Assembly (NCBI GenBank): GCA_023391105.1
Contig: JAEWBO010000013.1
Location: forward strand, 11,241-75,240
Length of the DNA stretch: 64,000 nucleotides
Direction: 5' to 3'
From: Bacillota bacterium
Lineage (GTDB): Bacteria; Bacillota; Clostridia; Christensenellales; SZUA-584
How positions within the stretch are numbered: position 1 is the stretch's first letter; each line of letters starts with the position of its first letter. Of this stretch, positions 25,562 through 33,791 are shown in pieces. A model generated the notes under the pieces. That model was not told the DNA's origin, made no database searches, and was given only the letters and a program-made list of their open reading frames with translations. The translations under genes were made by a program, and so were the position numbers.

Positions 25562-26506
25562 ATGAGCGAACAGGACAAGCAGTCAAAAGCGTTATCGGCC
25601 CGCTGCGCTTATCAACTCGCAGACGTGGAGAAAACAGCCCCTCAATATATATCCATCAGTCCCAGATGGCTGACAAGATTCCTGGAATGGAAACCACTTG
25701 AGTCGGGCATATTCCGCCTTAATAAGGTGAGAAATGGTCAAGATCTGCTGGAGACACTGTGCACCCAGTCTAACGGAGAAGACATTCCGGAAGGCTATAT
25801 TGATTATGAGCCAGAGCCCCGCGAATACATTCTTAGCTCCGTATCTTCTATTATAAAAATCGAAACACGCGTATCAGATATATACAGTAAGCCATATGAT
25901 CAGATCAAGGAACAACTGCGACTTGGCATGGAGAGCATCAAAGAGAAACAGGAAAGCCTCATCATCAACAGCGATGATTATGGGCTGCTCAAAAACGTAG
26001 GCGATGCGCAAAGAATCAAAACGCGCAATGGTTCGCCCACGCCGGATGATCTCGACGATATGATCGCCAAGGTATGGAAGCAGCCGTCTTTCTTTCTTGC
26101 GCACCCCGCTGCCATCGCCGCGTTTGGCCGCGAATGCACACGCCGTGGCGTGCCGCCGGTGGCCGTTAACCTTCATGGCTCCCAGTTCATTACATGGCGC
26201 GGTATTCCGCTTGTGCCTACGGACAAGCTTTTAATAGACGGACATAGAAAACCGCGCGACTCAAAGGGGAAAACGAATATTTTTCTGATACGCAGCGGCG
26301 AAGCCAATCAGGGTGTTATTGGCTTGTACCAGACAGGGCTGCCCGGAGAACAGTCTCGCGGCCTTTCCGTGCGGTTTATGGGCATCAACAATCAGGGAAT
26401 CGGTTATTACTTGCTGTCTATCTATTGCTCAACGGCCATTTTAACAGATGACGCGATTGCCGTTCTTGAGGACGTCGAAATCGGAAATTATTATGATTAT
26501 CAATAA
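25562..26506 (+). CDS. Family 2A encapsulin shell protein (SrpI-like)
   Basis: The 314-residue HK97-fold protein would assemble into an icosahedral nanocompartment. Family features are the N-terminal arm ending KTAPQYISISPRWLTRFLEW, the E-loop region, SLIINSDDYGLLKNV and the P-domain stretch QPSFFLAHPAAIAAFGRECTRRG. The ending FMGINNQGIGYYLLSIYCSTAIL is also typical. It resembles SrpI-type shells of Family 2A; no cyclic-nucleotide-binding insertion (Family 2B) is present. The start at 25562 has AAGGAG 7 bases upstream. The next gene, overlapping by 14 bases, is a SufS-type desulfurase, the standard Family 2A cargo, which strongly supports the call. Confidence 0.93.
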   Translation: MSEQDKQSKALSARCAYQLADVEKTAPQYISISPRWLTRFLEWKPLESGIFRLNKVRNGQDLLETLCTQSNGEDIPEGYIDYEPEPREYILSSVSSIIKIETRVSDIYSKPYDQIKEQLRLGMESIKEKQESLIINSDDYGLLKNVGDAQRIKTRNGSPTPDDLDDMIAKVWKQPSFFLAHPAAIAAFGRECTRRGVPPVAVNLHGSQFITWRGIPLVPTDKLLIDGHRKPRDSKGKTNIFLIRSGEANQGVIGLYQTGLPGEQSRGLSVRFMGINNQGIGYYLLSIYCSTAILTDDAIAVLEDVEIGNYYDYQ

Positions 26507-27968
26507 TAATCTGTACGACATTGAAAGCGGTACGTTAAACCAGGATAAGCTCATAAAAGAATCGGTCGCTTCGCTGGCAAAAATGTATTTCCCCGAATTT
26601 AATCCGTTGTATTCTCAAACATCCGAACCGTCAATCGAAGCGGCGGATTTATTTGCCGAACGAATTCGCGTTGATTCCCTGCTTAAATTGGACAAAGATG
26701 ATACAGCATTGGATAGTGACGAAGGCTTAGACGGTACGCGAAAAGACTTTCCTATTCTTTCTGAAAAAGTGAACGGACATCCGCTTGTGTGGTTCGATAA
26801 CGCCGCGACCACGCAAAAGCCGCAATGCGTGATCGATCGAATCAAGGCGTTTTACGAGCATGAAAACTCGAATGTGCACCGCGGCGCACATTCGCTTGCC
26901 AGAAGAACGACAGATGCTTATGAAGACGCACGCGCGAAAGCTGGCGCTTTTCTCAACGCGTCCACGACTCAAGAGATCGTTTTTGTTCGCGGCACCACGG
27001 AAGCCATCAACCTTGCGGCGCATTCGTATGGTCTCCCCCATCTTCATGATGGCGATGAGGTGCTAATCACACAGCTTGAACACCATGCAAACATCGTACC
27101 TTGGCAGATCGTCTGCGCCAAAACAGGCGCAAAGCTAAAGGCGTCGCCGGTTAACGAGTACGGGCAGGTTGATATGGCAGCGTTTGAAAAGTTGCTCAGC
27201 AATAAGACAAAGCTGGTGGCCATCACGCATGTGTCCAATGCCATCGGTACGGTGACACCAGTCGCACAAATGATTCAAATTGCACACCAGTATGGCGCCA
27301 GAGTGTTTGTAGACGGCGCACAGGCGGTGGCGCATCAAGCTATAGATGTGCAGGTGCTCGATTGTGACTTTTACGCCTTCTCAGGTCATAAGGTGTTCGG
27401 GCCAACCGGTATTGGGGTTCTGTATGCAAAATCAGAGTTGCTTGAAGACATGCCGCCCTATCAGGGCGGCGGCAGTATGATCGAGGATGTCTCATTGGAG
27501 AGCACAAAATACAAAGCCCCTCCCCATCGTTTTGAAGCGGGAACGGGCAATATTGCGGGTGCAATCGGGCTTGGCGCGGCACTTGATTACGTCAGACACG
27601 TGGGGCTTAATCGTATTGAGCAATACGAAAAACGCTTGCTCTTACACGCTTGTGATTCTTTGAAAGGTGTCCCAGGTCTCAAAATAATAGGCAAGCCGCA
27701 AGCGGGAATTGTCTCGTTTTTGCTGAATGGCGTTTCCCCGGAAGAAGTCGGAAAGCATCTCGACCAGCAAGGCATCGCCGTCAGGGCCGGTCATCATTGC
27801 GCTCAGCCGATCTTGCGGTATCTTGGCTATGAAAGCACCTTGCGCGTATCACTTGCACTTTACAACACACGATCTGAAATTGACCGTCTTGTAAACGCAC
27901 TTAAGAATATCGGCAGAGCCACATCATATTGGTCTTTCCCGCCTATTCCTCAAGTAATGCCTGATTGA
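26493..27968 (+). CDS. Family 2A encapsulin cargo: SufS-type cysteine desulfurase with N-terminal extension
   Basis: The 491-residue pyridoxal-phosphate enzyme removes sulfur from cysteine to give alanine and an enzyme persulfide. The catalytic domain starts near residue 86 (FPILSEKVNGHPLVWFDNAA). The PLP lysine is in AFSGHKVFGPTG (K300) and the active-site Cys in RAGHHCAQP (C436). The first 85 residues are extra and mostly polar and acidic, with a conserved-looking ASLAKMYFPEFNPL patch, and are the likely shell-targeting tail. The start is ATG 26493, inside the shell gene. A weak ribosome site and a 14-base overlap imply translational coupling. The 3' end overlaps the convergent M14 gene by 26 bases. 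Confidence 0.93.
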   Translation: MIINNNLYDIESGTLNQDKLIKESVASLAKMYFPEFNPLYSQTSEPSIEAADLFAERIRVDSLLKLDKDDTALDSDEGLDGTRKDFPILSEKVNGHPLVWFDNAATTQKPQCVIDRIKAFYEHENSNVHRGAHSLARRTTDAYEDARAKAGAFLNASTTQEIVFVRGTTEAINLAAHSYGLPHLHDGDEVLITQLEHHANIVPWQIVCAKTGAKLKASPVNEYGQVDMAAFEKLLSNKTKLVAITHVSNAIGTVTPVAQMIQIAHQYGARVFVDGAQAVAHQAIDVQVLDCDFYAFSGHKVFGPTGIGVLYAKSELLEDMPPYQGGGSMIEDVSLESTKYKAPPHRFEAGTGNIAGAIGLGAALDYVRHVGLNRIEQYEKRLLLHACDSLKGVPGLKIIGKPQAGIVSFLLNGVSPEEVGKHLDQQGIAVRAGHHCAQPILRYLGYESTLRVSLALYNTRSEIDRLVNALKNIGRATSYWSFPPIPQVMPD

Positions 27969-29001
27969 TAAGCTCCGCAACCAGATACTTGGCTTTAGAC
28001 CATATCAGCGACTCAAAATCCGCATCATCATGCGGCGCGCTGCCGTTGCCTGTGGGCGTGAGTTCTATGCAAAAGCCGGGGCGCGAGAAGTCCTGCCGGA
28101 ACCAGTTTTCGAACCCGGCGGCATATACTGCCGGATCTTCGGATACAGGCATGAGCTCATAGCCTGTCACATCTGCCATTGTCTGCGCGATAGATGAGCC
28201 CGCCGCAATGCTGTCCTGCGTGCCGCTGTCCGCCCAGTAAATCACATCGCCCTTGGTGTGGAAAGAAGCGGTGAGCAAAAAGTCGTTATTCTTGCAGAGC
28301 GTCATTATGGCCTGAACCTCGGGTTCGGTGCCGGGCGCTGTGCCCTTATACATCTCTGAGCTTGGCATATCGGTATTGCTTTGCTTTTCGTCCCAGTGGC
28401 AGGGGTACTGGCGGTTTAAGTCCACGCCGTTTATGTTGGCCTTCCATTCCTCATAGCCAATCTGCAGCATACGCATAGATTTGACCCTCTCTGGATCCTT
28501 CACAGCCTCAACGCCGTTTTGTACGAGATTCACGCCATCAGGATTGACCATCGGCACAATATAAACCGTCACCTCATTAAGCAGCGCTTTTATATCATAC
28601 TCGCCGAAATCTTCTTTTGCGGCATAATGGCGTGCATATTCATCTGTCATCTCCATCAGAAACGTGGCGGTAATATATTCGCGTGCGTGGTGCGTTCCCG
28701 CAAGCATAATTTTCTGTTCACCCTTGCCAATCTTAATAAGCAAAAGCTCACGCCCTTCAACGGATTGTCCGATTGTGTCGGTGGCAATTAAATCGGGATA
28801 TGTGTCTGCCAGCATTTGAGCGTCGCTGAGCATTTGCTCATAACTGTAGGTTTGAGACGGGTTGACAACGTCTGCAAACTCATTGATTTCGTGTTGCGGA
28901 ATATCTCCAATATCAACGATCTCAATATCTGGATTCGGTGCAGTGCATGCCGATATGCTTATAACCGCAATGATGATTAATATCAAGAGTGTTTTTTTCA
29001 T
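27943..29001 (-). CDS. M14-family zinc carboxypeptidase lipoprotein
   Basis: The 352-residue secreted protein has a lipoprotein signal (VISISACTAPN, Cys about residue 19). The M14 catalytic domain shows the zinc motif GTHHAREYI (HxxE), the substrate-binding NGVDLNRQYP (R about 205), the third zinc His in ASFHTKGDVIYW and the catalytic Glu in FCIELTP. The family removes C-terminal residues from peptides or acts on wall peptides. AAAGGG precedes the ATG at 29001. Its 3' end overlaps the encapsulin cargo gene by 26 bases in the opposite direction. Confidence 0.92.
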   Translation of the reverse strand: MKKTLLILIIIAVISISACTAPNPDIEIVDIGDIPQHEINEFADVVNPSQTYSYEQMLSDAQMLADTYPDLIATDTIGQSVEGRELLLIKIGKGEQKIMLAGTHHAREYITATFLMEMTDEYARHYAAKEDFGEYDIKALLNEVTVYIVPMVNPDGVNLVQNGVEAVKDPERVKSMRMLQIGYEEWKANINGVDLNRQYPCHWDEKQSNTDMPSSEMYKGTAPGTEPEVQAIMTLCKNNDFLLTASFHTKGDVIYWADSGTQDSIAAGSSIAQTMADVTGYELMPVSEDPAVYAAGFENWFRQDFSRPGFCIELTPTGNGSAPHDDADFESLIWSKAKYLVAELINQALLEE

Positions 29002-29164
29002 GATATCCCTTTCTGTCTTTCCAAGCTGTTGTAATCAGTATAGCATTTATTATTTGCAATATAGCAAATAAACGTCATATTATATCGAAAGATTTAACCT
29101 TTTTTATCCCAAAAATAAAAAAGCCTCCAAATTCTTAGATAGGGACTTTGTACAATGGTAAAAC

Positions 29165-29842
29165 TTATGTTTTAAAGATGTAGCCGTAGCCCCAAACAGT
29201 CTCTAAATACTTGTGATATGGTTTTATATTTTCACGGAGCGTCTTGATATGTGTATCCACTGTGCGATCGGTACCGAAGAAATCCTCTCCCCAGACCTCT
29301 CTTAATATCATATCCCGGGAAAAAGCGCGATTGTGGTTTTTGGCAAGAAAAACGAGCAGCTTGTATTCCTTGGGCGTTAATAGTATACCTTCCCCGTCCA
29401 CATAGACAATATGTGACACGACATCAATGCACAAACCGTCGAAAATGAGCCGTCGCGGTGTATATTCCTCGTGATGGGCGCTGTGTCGCAGCAAAACGTG
29501 AATGCGGGCCATGAGCACCTTGCACGAATAGGGGCTGTTTAAAAAGTCATCTACGCCAAGCTCGAAGAAAAAAAGCTTTTGCTCTTCGCTTCCGTTCCTG
29601 GACAGTATGATGATTGGCGTTTGTGAGCTTTTCCGAATCTGCCGGCACACATGCCATGCGTCCAGCTCAGGAAGCTCCGCATTCATGACGATAATATGAT
29701 AGTCATGACGCCTGAACATTTTTAGTGCGGCGATACCGTCGGCGGCTTCGTCAACGACAAAGTTCTCAAGTGCTGCGTGTGTTTTTACCGTTGCTCTCAA
29801 ATCTGCTGCCGGATCGACGACCAATAAGCAAATCTCACGCAT
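29165..29842 (-). CDS. OmpR-type response regulator with degenerate receiver domain
   Basis: This 225-residue protein has a receiver domain (1-115) and a winged-helix DNA-binding domain (130-225, with TPKEYKLLVFLAKNHNRAFSRDMIL and VDTHIKTLRENI). The receiver lacks key residues. The phosphoacceptor Asp position reads VMNAELPELD (Asn54), the conserved Lys is Ser103 in FLNSPYS, and the acidic pair is D-P. It therefore probably cannot be phosphorylated in the usual way. No histidine kinase is adjacent. It diverges from the hydrogenase operon 310 bases away, which may be a target. AAAGGG precedes the ATG. Confidence 0.9.
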   Translation of the reverse strand: MREICLLVVDPAADLRATVKTHAALENFVVDEAADGIAALKMFRRHDYHIIVMNAELPELDAWHVCRQIRKSSQTPIIILSRNGSEEQKLFFFELGVDDFLNSPYSCKVLMARIHVLLRHSAHHEEYTPRRLIFDGLCIDVVSHIVYVDGEGILLTPKEYKLLVFLAKNHNRAFSRDMILREVWGEDFFGTDRTVDTHIKTLRENIKPYHKYLETVWGYGYIFKT

Positions 29843-30042
29843 TTATCGGACCCTTTTTAAATCTGAATCGCTCACGTAGCTTATGAAAATATCTCTAGAT
29901 GTGTGAATGTAATAATTAATATTCTATATCAATCGTATGATAGAAGCAAGTGATGTCAGGTTTTTTATGGAAATGTGATGATTTTGTGAAGGATGCGAAG
30001 GTTTAGCCAATAATTCAATGCTTTAAAACGGACTTAAAAGAT

Positions 30043-30063
30043 TATAATTGTGAAGTTTCATCA
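30043..30063 (+). promoter_or_regulatory. Likely -10 box and imperfect Rex-like site before the hydrogenase operon
   Basis: A perfect TATAAT (30043-30048) is followed at once by TTGTGAAGTTTCATCA (30048-30063). That holds one good Rex half-site (TTGTGAA) and a poor second half. No good -35 box is visible. Position over the start point would suit repression, but the palindrome is weak. The remaining 310-bp region from 29843 holds no gene. Confidence 0.35.
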
Positions 30064-30154
30064 TTTTTTCATAACAATGCTTTGATATGATGCCACTATA
30101 CCCTGAATACACTTTCACCATTCAGCCTAAATAAATGCGCTTGGAGGTAAAAAA

Positions 30155-30667
30155 ATGAGCACGAAACCTGTCGAAGCCACGTGTGGCTGCTGCAAGGAAT
30201 GCAACGATGACAAATTCGCAGCCATTGCCAATGTGATTGATTTGTACAAGGATAAGGAAGGAAGCCTGATTCAGATACTCCATCTTGCGCAGCAGATTTA
30301 TGGCTATCTGCCGCTTGATGTTCAGGTGTTCATTGCAGATTCGCTTCATATTCCTCTCTCAGAGATATCCGGTGTGATCACCTTCTACTCGTTTTTCTCC
30401 ACAGAGCCAAGAGGACAGCACACCATCCGTGTCTGCCTTGGAACGGCTTGTTACGTAAGAGGCGGTAAAAAAATCGTTGAAAGCCTCAAGGAAAAGCTGG
30501 ACGTGGACGTCGGCGGCACCACCATGGACGGCAAATTCACTTTCGAAGTTGCAAGATGCATCGGCGCATGCGGGCTTGCCCCGGCGATGATGATAGACGA
30601 CGTTGTCTACAAGCAGGTCAATGTCAACAAATTGAATGCGATATTGGCTAAATATGATAACGAATAA
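30155..30667 (+). CDS. hydC: NuoE-like [2Fe-2S] subunit of the NAD-linked hydrogenase
   Basis: The 170-residue thioredoxin-like ferredoxin subunit carries the four Cys of a [2Fe-2S] cluster in VCLGTACYVRGG and ARCIGACGLAP, as in NuoE/HydC. The N-terminal helical part (IYGYLPLDVQVFIADSL, EISGVITFYSFF) is family-typical. An additional N-terminal CGCCKEC run is unusual. GGAGG precedes the ATG. It is the first gene of a three-gene operon; the fused HydB begins 13 bases after its stop. Together they pass electrons between NAD(P)H, ferredoxin and H2. Confidence 0.92.
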   Translation: MSTKPVEATCGCCKECNDDKFAAIANVIDLYKDKEGSLIQILHLAQQIYGYLPLDVQVFIADSLHIPLSEISGVITFYSFFSTEPRGQHTIRVCLGTACYVRGGKKIVESLKEKLDVDVGGTTMDGKFTFEVARCIGACGLAPAMMIDDVVYKQVNVNKLNAILAKYDNE

Positions 30668-30680
30668 GGAGGTGAACGAA

Positions 30681-33600
30681 ATGAAATCAGGCAAAATTGA
30701 ATCAATTGACCAACTCAATGGGATTAAAGAGAAATATAATTCAGATCTGGAAACGTACAAATACAGGATATTCGTCTGTGCAGGCGCAGGCTGCGTATCA
30801 TCAAACTGTGCTCTTGTTCGGGATGCTGTCATTAGCGAGATCATAAGCATCGGCATGCAGAATGAGGTTAAGGTGTTTGAAACTGGCTGTATGGGAACCT
30901 GCGCGGTTGGCCCAGTGATGCTTGTGATGCCGGATAAGGTTTTCTACACCGATCTCAATGAAGAAAAAGCCAGGCAGATCGTCCGTACGCATATTAAAAA
31001 CGGCCATACGATCGTCCCATATACGTTCTATGACTATTCGCTTGGTAAGCATGTTCCGTGCATCGACGATATTGCATTCTTTAAAAAGCAGGTTAAAATC
31101 GCGCTGCGGAACTGCGGCTCGATGGAATATGCGGATATCGAAGCATATATAGCCCGGGACGGCTATTATGCCGCTTATAAAGCGCTAAAGGATATGACGC
31201 CGCAAACAATTGTGCAGGAGGTCAAGACATCAGGCATCAAGGGACGCGGCGGTGCGGGCTTCCCCACGGGCATCAAATGGGAAGCGGCTCAGAAACAGAA
31301 AAGTGACAAAAAATATATCGTCTGCAACGCCGACGAAGGCGACCCCGGTGCTTTCATGGACAGAAGCATTATCGAGGGTGATCCCCATACCGTCATCGAG
31401 GGTATGATGATTGGCGGATATGCCATAGGAGCCACGACGGGTTATATCTACGTGCGTGCTGAGTACCCCATCGCAGTAGACAGAATGACGGCGGCGCTTT
31501 ATGAGGCAAGAAGCAGAGGTCTGCTCGGGAAAGACATATTCGGAAGCGGTTTTTCGTTTGATATCGAGCTCAGAATCGGTGCGGGCGCTTTTGTATGCGG
31601 CGAAGAAACATCGCTAATGGCATCAATTGAGGGTCATCGCGGAGAACCCAAGCAAAAACCGCCTTTCCCGTTCCAGAAAGGCCTCTTTGGGAAGCCAACA
31701 ATCATCAATAATGTGGAGACATATGCCAGCATTGCGATGATCATACTCAACGGCGGCGAGTGGTACACGCAATTCGGGACAGAAAATAGCAAGGGCACAA
31801 AGGTTTTTGCACTTGCAGGTGACGTCATGAACACGGGCATCGTTGAGGTGCCCATCGGTATTCCGCTCGGAGACATAATATTTGAAATCGGCGGCGGAAC
31901 CGCCAACAAGAAGAAGTTCAAATCCGCACAAATCGGCGGGCCTTCAGGCGGCTGCATTACGACAGATAACCTCAATGTACCGACGGACTATGAACCATTA
32001 AAAGAGCTTGGCGCGATCATGGGATCGGGAGGGCTTATCGTCATGAACGAGGATGCCTGTATGGTCGATACCGCGCGATTTTTTATGGATTTCATAAAGG
32101 ATGAGTCCTGCGGCAAATGCACGGCCTGTCGTATCGGCACCAAGCGCATGCTTGAGATACTCGAGCGCATCACGCGGGGCGAAGGCGAAGAAGGTGATGT
32201 GGAGCTATTAATCGAGCTTGGTGAGACAATCCAGGAGACGGCTATGTGCGGCCTCGGACAGACGGCACCGAATCCTGTGCTCTCAACTATTAAGTATTTT
32301 CGCGAAGAATATGACGAGCATATTAGAAACAAGTATTGCCGCGCGGGTGTGTGCAGCGATCTGTTCATTTCGCCGTGTGAGAACACCTGTCCCGCTAATG
32401 TCAATGTTCCGGGATATATGTCGCTTATCGCCGCAGGGCGGTTCAACGATGCCTACAAATTGATCCGGCAGGAAAACCCCTTCCCTGCCGTTTGCGGTCG
32501 TATCTGCACACGGCCCTGTGAGAGCAAATGCCGCAGGCGCACGGTGGACGAAGCGCTGGCCATTTGCGATCTCAAGAGGTTTGTTGCTGACTACGCGATG
32601 AATAACAGTAAGAATACGTATCAGACCGATGTTGTGTTCCCGAAAAACGGGAAAAACATCGCAGTCATCGGTGCGGGCGCGTCGGGGCTGACATGCGCAT
32701 ATTATCTCGCGCGTATCGGTTATGACGTGGACGTGTTCGAATCGCATAACACAGCGGGCGGTGTGCTGGCATATGGCATTCCGGAATACCGCCTCCCCAA
32801 GGATGTGCTTGATGATGAAGTCAAGCTTATCGAGCAAACGGGTGTCAAAATTCATCTGAATACTGAGGTGGGCCGTGACATTATGTTTAAAGAGCTCAAG
32901 GCCACATATGACGCGATTTACATCGCAACGGGTACACAACTGCCGCAAAAGATCAATGTGCCTGGAGAAAGCCTGCCAGGCGTTGTGCATGGCATCAAGT
33001 TCTTAAAAAAAGCCAACACGCACGCTCCGATCGAAATGGGTAAAAACGTGGTCGTTATCGGCGGCGGCAACACAGCGATAGACTCCGCAAGGACAGCGCT
33101 TCGGCTGGGAGCGGATAAGGTCACGATACTCTACAGACGCACCTGCGATTCAATGCCGGCATACGAACAAGAAATACGCGAAGCCGTTGAAGAAGGCATT
33201 GAGCTCATACCGCTTGCTGCACCCGTGCGGTTCATTCCGGGCCCAGATGGTCGGGTGTCAAAAATCGAATGTGTCAGGATGTGCCTTGGAGATTTTGATG
33301 CCTCTTGCCGCAGGCGCAGCGTTTATGTGGAGGATTCAAACTTCTTCATTGATGCCGACATGGTTATCCCTGCGGTCAGCCAGTTTGCGGACTTTCCGTT
33401 CATCGGGAAAGACGAAATTGGACTCACACCCTGGGGCACGTTCATACTGCGAAGCGACACGCAGATGACCACGATGGATGGCGTATTTGCAGGCGGTGAC
33501 GTCACCCGTGGGCCGGATGAGGTGATACGCGCGATTGCAGACGGCAAAAATGCCGCGATTTCGATCGACAAATATCTTGGCGGTAAAGGACATCTCAATA

Positions 33601-33785
33601 AGGGTGAGCCAATAGATATTCCCGAAATCACAGATGAAGACGATATTGTGGCTCATGGCCGGTTTGATCTTGAAATACTTGATCCGAAGACGCGCAAATA
33701 TTCGTTCGATGAAGTGATTAAGGGTTACCATAAGCTCAACGCGATGGCAGAAGCTATGCGCTGTCTGCATTGTGAAAGGAGGTAG
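30681..33785 (+). CDS. hydB: HydB (NuoF-like) fused to a GltD-like NAD(P)H oxidoreductase
   Basis: The 1034-residue flavoprotein starts with a thioredoxin-like [2Fe-2S] domain (about 1-110; VCAGAGCVSSNC, TGCMGTCAVGP). The NuoF FMN/NADH module follows (about 160-470; GRGGAGFPTGIKW, CNADEGDPGAFMDRS, GAGAFVCGEETSL) with a [4Fe-4S] motif SCGKCTACRIGTKRM (C477, C480, C483, later C523). From about 555 to the end it is GltD-like: Cys cluster CENTC / CGRICTRPCESKC, FAD loop IGAGASGL and second nucleotide loop VVVIGGGNTAIDSA. Usual HydB proteins end in two ferredoxin clusters instead. AAGGAGGTG precedes the ATG at 30681. Confidence 0.93.
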   Translation: MKSGKIESIDQLNGIKEKYNSDLETYKYRIFVCAGAGCVSSNCALVRDAVISEIISIGMQNEVKVFETGCMGTCAVGPVMLVMPDKVFYTDLNEEKARQIVRTHIKNGHTIVPYTFYDYSLGKHVPCIDDIAFFKKQVKIALRNCGSMEYADIEAYIARDGYYAAYKALKDMTPQTIVQEVKTSGIKGRGGAGFPTGIKWEAAQKQKSDKKYIVCNADEGDPGAFMDRSIIEGDPHTVIEGMMIGGYAIGATTGYIYVRAEYPIAVDRMTAALYEARSRGLLGKDIFGSGFSFDIELRIGAGAFVCGEETSLMASIEGHRGEPKQKPPFPFQKGLFGKPTIINNVETYASIAMIILNGGEWYTQFGTENSKGTKVFALAGDVMNTGIVEVPIGIPLGDIIFEIGGGTANKKKFKSAQIGGPSGGCITTDNLNVPTDYEPLKELGAIMGSGGLIVMNEDACMVDTARFFMDFIKDESCGKCTACRIGTKRMLEILERITRGEGEEGDVELLIELGETIQETAMCGLGQTAPNPVLSTIKYFREEYDEHIRNKYCRAGVCSDLFISPCENTCPANVNVPGYMSLIAAGRFNDAYKLIRQENPFPAVCGRICTRPCESKCRRRTVDEALAICDLKRFVADYAMNNSKNTYQTDVVFPKNGKNIAVIGAGASGLTCAYYLARIGYDVDVFESHNTAGGVLAYGIPEYRLPKDVLDDEVKLIEQTGVKIHLNTEVGRDIMFKELKATYDAIYIATGTQLPQKINVPGESLPGVVHGIKFLKKANTHAPIEMGKNVVVIGGGNTAIDSARTALRLGADKVTILYRRTCDSMPAYEQEIREAVEEGIELIPLAAPVRFIPGPDGRVSKIECVRMCLGDFDASCRRRSVYVEDSNFFIDADMVIPAVSQFADFPFIGKDEIGLTPWGTFILRSDTQMTTMDGVFAGGDVTRGPDEVIRAIADGKNAAISIDKYLGGKGHLNKGEPIDIPEITDEDDIVAHGRFDLEILDPKTRKYSFDEVIKGYHKLNAMAEAMRCLHCERR

Positions 33786-33791
33786 TCATTG

